NCBI GenBank assembly: GCA_024998595.1
Contig: JACOEK010000001.1
Location: forward strand, 682,001-746,000
Origin: Nitrospira sp.
GTDB taxonomy: Bacteria > Nitrospirota > Nitrospiria > Nitrospirales > Nitrospiraceae
Direction of reading: 5' to 3'
DNA length: 64,000 nt
Shown piece after piece: positions 60,425 to 64,000 of this stretch. The translations under genes and the position numbers were made by a program. Within the stretch, counting starts at the first letter, position 1. Every line of letters begins with the position of its first letter. Under the pieces are notes generated by a model. It made no database searches. It saw only the letters and a program-made list of their open reading frames with translations, and was not told where the DNA came from.

Positions 60425-61546
60425 TCATCGGCCCTTCAATCGCCACAGGGAGGTCAATTCGGCTGCGCGGGCGGCGCGTAGGGGATCGGCCTGTTCGGAG
60501 GCGCGTGGATGATGCGGCCGGATGTCGGTCTTGCCTACGACGACGAGCCCCGCCTGCTCGAATGCGGCGAGCAGTTCAGCCCGGGATCTCAGTTCCAGAT
60601 GTTCGGCGAGATCGGAAAGCAGCAGCCAGCCTTCTCCACCCGGCTCCAAATGTGCGGCCAGTCCATTGAGGAATCCATACAGCATTCGGCTTTCGGGATC
60701 GTAGATCGCCTGTTCAAGGGGCGAGGTGGGCCGCGCCGGTACCCATGGCGGGTTACAGACCACGAGTCGGGCCTGGCCCTCTGGAAACAGATTCGCCTGC
60801 ACAACCTCCACCTGATCACTCAGGCCAAGCCGCTGGAGATTCTCGCGGGCACAGGCTAAGGCGCGGGGATCCTGATCGGTCGCAATGATGCGTGAGACTC
60901 CGCGGCGGGCCAACACTGCCGCCAGTACCCCAGTGCCCGTTCCGATATCGAATGCCAGCGTACAGTCGGGAAGCGGGGCATCGGCGACCAGCGCGACATA
61001 TTCACTGCGAATCGGTGAAAACACCCCGTAGTGCGGATAGATGCGGTCGCCCAGGGCAGGGACGTCGACCCCGTTCTTACGCCATTCGTGCGCACCGATG
61101 ACTCCGAGCAATTCCCGAAGCGAGACCAGTGCCCGACCCTCAGCGGGACCGTAAGCTTCGGTGCAGGCTTGCCGGAGGTCGGGCGCGCGACGCAGGCGGA
61201 TTTGGTAATCCTCCTCCAAGGCGACCAACAACATGCCCAGGATGCGAGCCCGACGGGATTGCGTCTGCCGGTGGAAGTGAAACGATTCCGAAGGAGAGGT
61301 GCCGGGCTTCGGAGGATGGCGGTCTGCTCGCCTGGCCATGGCATTGAGTAACTGTCGCGCATTGTGGAAGTCGCCTTGCCAGAGGAGTGCGCTGCCCTCG
61401 CATGCTAGTCGATGGGCCGTATCGGCCGTCATGCTGTCGTCGGCGATCACCACGTGGGTCGGAGGAGAAGCGCCCCATTCGGAACGCCAATATGCGGAGC
61501 AAGACTGCCCTCCTTCCGTCCAACTCACCCGCGCAGGTTCATGCAT
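60425..61546 (-). CDS. HemK/PrmC-like SAM-dependent methyltransferase
   Basis: A 373-residue protein with an unassigned helical N-terminal domain (~150 residues) and a class I methyltransferase domain. Motif I is FDIGTGTGVLAAVLA near residue 215, an Asp follows the second strand (IATDQDPRAL), and the catalytic loop reads VVCNPPWVP, the NPP(Y/W) motif of N-methyltransferases that act on glutamine side chains or nucleic acid bases. HYGVFSPIRSEYV ahead of motif I fits the PrmC-like group. ATG 61546 has AGAGG five bases upstream and is preferred to GTG 61552. The target is not known; it is longer than PrmC and may be a paralogue with another substrate. Confidence 0.88.
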   Translation of the reverse strand: MHEPARVSWTEGGQSCSAYWRSEWGASPPTHVVIADDSMTADTAHRLACEGSALLWQGDFHNARQLLNAMARRADRHPPKPGTSPSESFHFHRQTQSRRARILGMLLVALEEDYQIRLRRAPDLRQACTEAYGPAEGRALVSLRELLGVIGAHEWRKNGVDVPALGDRIYPHYGVFSPIRSEYVALVADAPLPDCTLAFDIGTGTGVLAAVLARRGVSRIIATDQDPRALACARENLQRLGLSDQVEVVQANLFPEGQARLVVCNPPWVPARPTSPLEQAIYDPESRMLYGFLNGLAAHLEPGGEGWLLLSDLAEHLELRSRAELLAAFEQAGLVVVGKTDIRPHHPRASEQADPLRAARAAELTSLWRLKGR

Positions 61547-61648
61547 GCCCACCTCTATAACCGGCTTTCTGAAATCCTGTGTCTTCAGTGCGTCGCGTCT
61601 GCGCCGACTTACTGGCCAGCTTGATTGTTGAATGGTGAGGTGTGCGGA

Positions 61649-64000
61649 TCATGAGACGGAAAAGTGTCGACGCACCAGCGCCTCGACGGATTTAAAGTGG
61701 CGCTCGGGCAGGTTCTTGAACCGACGCTTGCAGTCGAGCAGGGCCTCGTCCGCGCTGGTGAACGGTGTGATGGTTTCCATCAGATGCCCATAATAATCCA
61801 TCAATTTCAATTCGACCGTGCGTAGGAGGGCGTGGTCCCCCGCCAATGCGGAGGCGGCTTTGGCCTGGTCTCCGCCTGAATCGACGAGCGCTTGAAAGCA
61901 AAGGCCTTTCAGTCGTTGCGTGACGGTGCTGCGATCCCATCCCAGGGCTTTGGCCGTGGCTTGCATGTCGAAGCGCTGTTGACGCAATTGATGTAAGACG
62001 GCGAGGTCGCCGGCAGGATCAGGCAAGAGCGGCGCGGCACCGCTTGGGGCGAATTTCGTCGCCGCCTGGCCGGACAGGCGAAGATCCGCCGCTGAGAGAA
62101 TCGGTCCGTCAGACAGCGCCACGGCTTGCTCCAGGCACTGCCGCAGTTCTCTCACATTGCCCGGCCACGATTGTTCCGTGAGCGCCAGGATCGCCTCTTC
62201 CGAAAGGCGGACGGTTGTGTGATGGCTCTGTGTCGTGGTGTCGCGCACGCAGGCCTCTGCGATGAGGGGGATATCGTCACGACGTTCCCGCAAAGGCGGC
62301 ACGTGCAGCACGAGGCCCTTGAGCCGGAAATACAGATCTTCACGAAACCAGCCTTCCGAGACGCCTCGCTGCAAATCCTTGTTGGTCGCCGCCACGATAC
62401 GGACATCCACCGTGGTCGGAGTCGCAGCGCCGACGCGATAGAAGGATCGATCCTGCAACACGCGCAAGAGTTTGCTTTGGTGGTCCAGCCGCAGGTCGCC
62501 GATTTCATCGAGGAAAATCGTGCCGAGGTGCGCGAGTTCGAAATACCCTTTGCGGTCTGCCAGCGCGCCGGTGAAACTGCCGCGAACATGACCGAAGAGT
62601 TCGCTCTCGAACAGTTCCGGTGAGATGGCCGCCATATTCACGGCAATGAATGGTTTCGCTGCTCGTGGGCTCAACCGGTGGACGGCGCGGGCGCAGAGCT
62701 CCTTGCCGGTTCCCGCCTCGCCTGTGATCAGGACGGTCACCGTTGTGCGCGCGCCTTTCTTGAGATCGCGAAACATCGTGATGATCGCCGGGTTCCTCGT
62801 GATCATCCCTGTCTGCTCGCATTCCCGACGGAGCGCGTCCTGCTCGACGTTGCCCAGCGGCTCCGTGCTGATCGTCGCAGCTCGCATGCGTTGCAGCTGC
62901 TGTTCGAGTTCTTCCATCCGCTGCCGGGTCGCATCTGCTTGTGTCTGGGCCTCGGTGATCCTGAGTTGCAGGTCCGCAGCGAGTCTGCTCGATTCCGCTT
63001 CTTTAGAAACCGACTGAGACATACTGGCTCGAGCGGATTCCAAATCCTCCTCCAGGCTTTCCACCGCCGTTTCCCGATAGACCAGGGCTTCGCGGACCGC
63101 TACCAAATTCTGTTGAACGTGCAGCATGTCCTGCTCCAATAGCATGAGGCGTCTGGTTGCCAGCAGCTGGCCCAGGAGACTACCGGTGACGAGGATCATG
63201 ACAGTGGCGGTGACGGGAATCACGAACGGCAAGACCCAATGGGTGGTAGCCAGTACTGTCCAACTGAGGAAGAGATACAACAGCAGGAATGTCGCACCCA
63301 GGAGCGGACCTTTCCAATCCGTCCACCGGAGGACCATCCGGGCTGCGGAGAGACAAAGGGCGAAGGTCATGACGACTCGCTGCAGCGGGGAGAGGTTCCG
63401 CATCCAGTCCTGTGTCAGCAGCGTGTGGAGCAGATGCGCCTGCAGAAACATGTCCGATGCGTCTTCGCCGGATGGGGTCGTATGTTCCGGTTGAGGGCGC
63501 GGTTGGGTGAGGAGAATCACCGCTTTGCCGTTGACCAGGGCGTTGAGGGCCTCACTATCTTTCCGGTCGATCAAACGAGAAAGTTCCAGGATTGTGCTGG
63601 TTGGAAACACCGTGGAAAGCGGACGTCCGGCAAAGCTGACGAGGAGCCGGCCGTGACGGTCCAGGGGGATATCGATGTCCCGGATCGACCCGTCCGGCAC
63701 GTGCGCGTTGTGTAGCCGGATCAGTCCGGTTCGCCCTTCGATCTGAGTCGGCGGGATTTGCCAAAAGGTGGTCGCCATTGCGAATCCCAGGGCCGGTAGG
63801 TCGCCGGGTCCGGCTCCCTGGTAGAGTGGCAACCGGCGGACAACGCGATCGAGATCGAGCGTCGGTTGCAGTGCGGTTCTCCCCGGTGTGAGGTGTGATG
63901 AGGAGAGCGCAGACGCGGCCGCATCCTGGTCCAACAGGGGAGTCATGACCGCCGGATACGAGACGGTCCCCGCTGACTTCACCGCTTCGATCAACAGGGC
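61649..64000 (-). CDS. CHASE2 domain sigma-54-dependent transcriptional activator (5' end outside window)
   Basis: The frame is open to the window edge, and what is seen (~780 residues) begins inside a CHASE2 sensor domain (residues to ~170, AVKSAGTVSYPAVMTPLL, FVSFAGRPLS), so the N-terminus is missing. Then come three membrane helices (residues ~200-285), a long coiled coil (~285-375), and an AAA+ domain with Walker A GEAGTGKE, the sigma-54 contact loop as GSFTGA (usual GAFTGA), Walker B IFLDEIGDL and the sensor II region WPGNVREL. The C-terminus has a Fis-type helix-turn-helix (ATAKALGWDRSTVTQRL) and a further ~85-residue tail. It couples an outside signal to RpoN-dependent genes. Confidence 0.9.
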   Translation of the reverse strand, partial: ALLIEAVKSAGTVSYPAVMTPLLDQDAAASALSSSHLTPGRTALQPTLDLDRVVRRLPLYQGAGPGDLPALGFAMATTFWQIPPTQIEGRTGLIRLHNAHVPDGSIRDIDIPLDRHGRLLVSFAGRPLSTVFPTSTILELSRLIDRKDSEALNALVNGKAVILLTQPRPQPEHTTPSGEDASDMFLQAHLLHTLLTQDWMRNLSPLQRVVMTFALCLSAARMVLRWTDWKGPLLGATFLLLYLFLSWTVLATTHWVLPFVIPVTATVMILVTGSLLGQLLATRRLMLLEQDMLHVQQNLVAVREALVYRETAVESLEEDLESARASMSQSVSKEAESSRLAADLQLRITEAQTQADATRQRMEELEQQLQRMRAATISTEPLGNVEQDALRRECEQTGMITRNPAIITMFRDLKKGARTTVTVLITGEAGTGKELCARAVHRLSPRAAKPFIAVNMAAISPELFESELFGHVRGSFTGALADRKGYFELAHLGTIFLDEIGDLRLDHQSKLLRVLQDRSFYRVGAATPTTVDVRIVAATNKDLQRGVSEGWFREDLYFRLKGLVLHVPPLRERRDDIPLIAEACVRDTTTQSHHTTVRLSEEAILALTEQSWPGNVRELRQCLEQAVALSDGPILSAADLRLSGQAATKFAPSGAAPLLPDPAGDLAVLHQLRQQRFDMQATAKALGWDRSTVTQRLKGLCFQALVDSGGDQAKAASALAGDHALLRTVELKLMDYYGHLMETITPFTSADEALLDCKRRFKNLPERHFKSVEALVRRHFSVS

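Noticed and set aside
1..64000. CRISPR arrays, rRNA genes and complete insertion sequences
   Set aside because: No regularly spaced repeats, rRNA signatures or transposase genes were found on either strand.

Overview
The window looks like a chromosomal piece of a Nitrospira-type bacterium (phylum Nitrospirota). The strongest argument is a 12-kb co-directional block at 13.6-25.0 kb that combines two cytochrome bd-like subunit I paralogues, a Rieske protein, a one-piece cytochrome b, five c-type cytochromes and an NxrC-like haem b subunit. This resembles what is known of nitrite-oxidising Nitrospira. The hopanoid gene hpnH, a small dicluster ferredoxin and many short orphan genes fit the same picture. 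The genus assignment is inference; no rRNA or nitrite/ammonia oxidoreductase gene lies in the window.

Layout. (1) 1-10.95 kb, plus strand: an exopolysaccharide locus with a glycosyltransferase (cut by the window edge), methyltransferase, DegT-type aminotransferase, lipid-linked sugar-phosphate transferase, FlaA1/CapD-type nucleotide-sugar dehydratase, Wzi-like outer-membrane protein, a large five-SLBB export protein and a Wzz-like chain-length protein. Together these would make an amino-sugar precursor, start a repeat unit on the lipid carrier and export the polymer; flippase and polymerase are not in view. (2) 11.0-13.4 kb: hpnH and two unassigned genes. (3) 13.6-25.0 kb: the respiratory cluster, probably one quinol- or cytochrome c-linked complex with about six c-haems, a high-potential Rieske centre, b-haems and two CydA-like subunits but no CydB. 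(4) 25.0-29.3 kb: convergent ubiA, a lipoprotein with a degenerate caspase-like domain, and an SGNH hydrolase.

(5) A tRNA-Thr(CGT) gene at 29.3 kb is followed at once by a broken tyrosine integrase, which marks the edge of an accessory region to about 46.5 kb. It holds a translationally coupled YqcI/YcgG-type hydroxylase and DUF1989 pair, a structured non-coding element, an orphan histidine kinase, two lipoproteins, a 2OG-Fe(II) oxygenase broken by one stop codon, a Crp/Fnr regulator, a PsiE-like protein, three zinc-ribbon micro-proteins, a ferredoxin, a REC-DUF2934 protein, a BrkB-HTH fusion and many short unknown genes. An AT-rich intergenic motif recurs here.

(6) 46.9-54.9 kb: an acyltransferase, an HME-type RND pump without its partners, and two tandem GT87-type integral membrane glycosyltransferases. 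(7) 55.2-58.9 kb, minus strand: an OmpA-like protein, a VIT/VWA protein ending in LPKTA plus a membrane anchor, and its dedicated class-GN sortase. (8) 59.6-64 kb: a secreted protein of unknown function, a HemK-like methyltransferase and a CHASE2-AAA+ sigma-54 activator running off the window edge. Start sites were chosen by ribosome-binding sites, overlaps and signal peptides and were not checked by any alignment.
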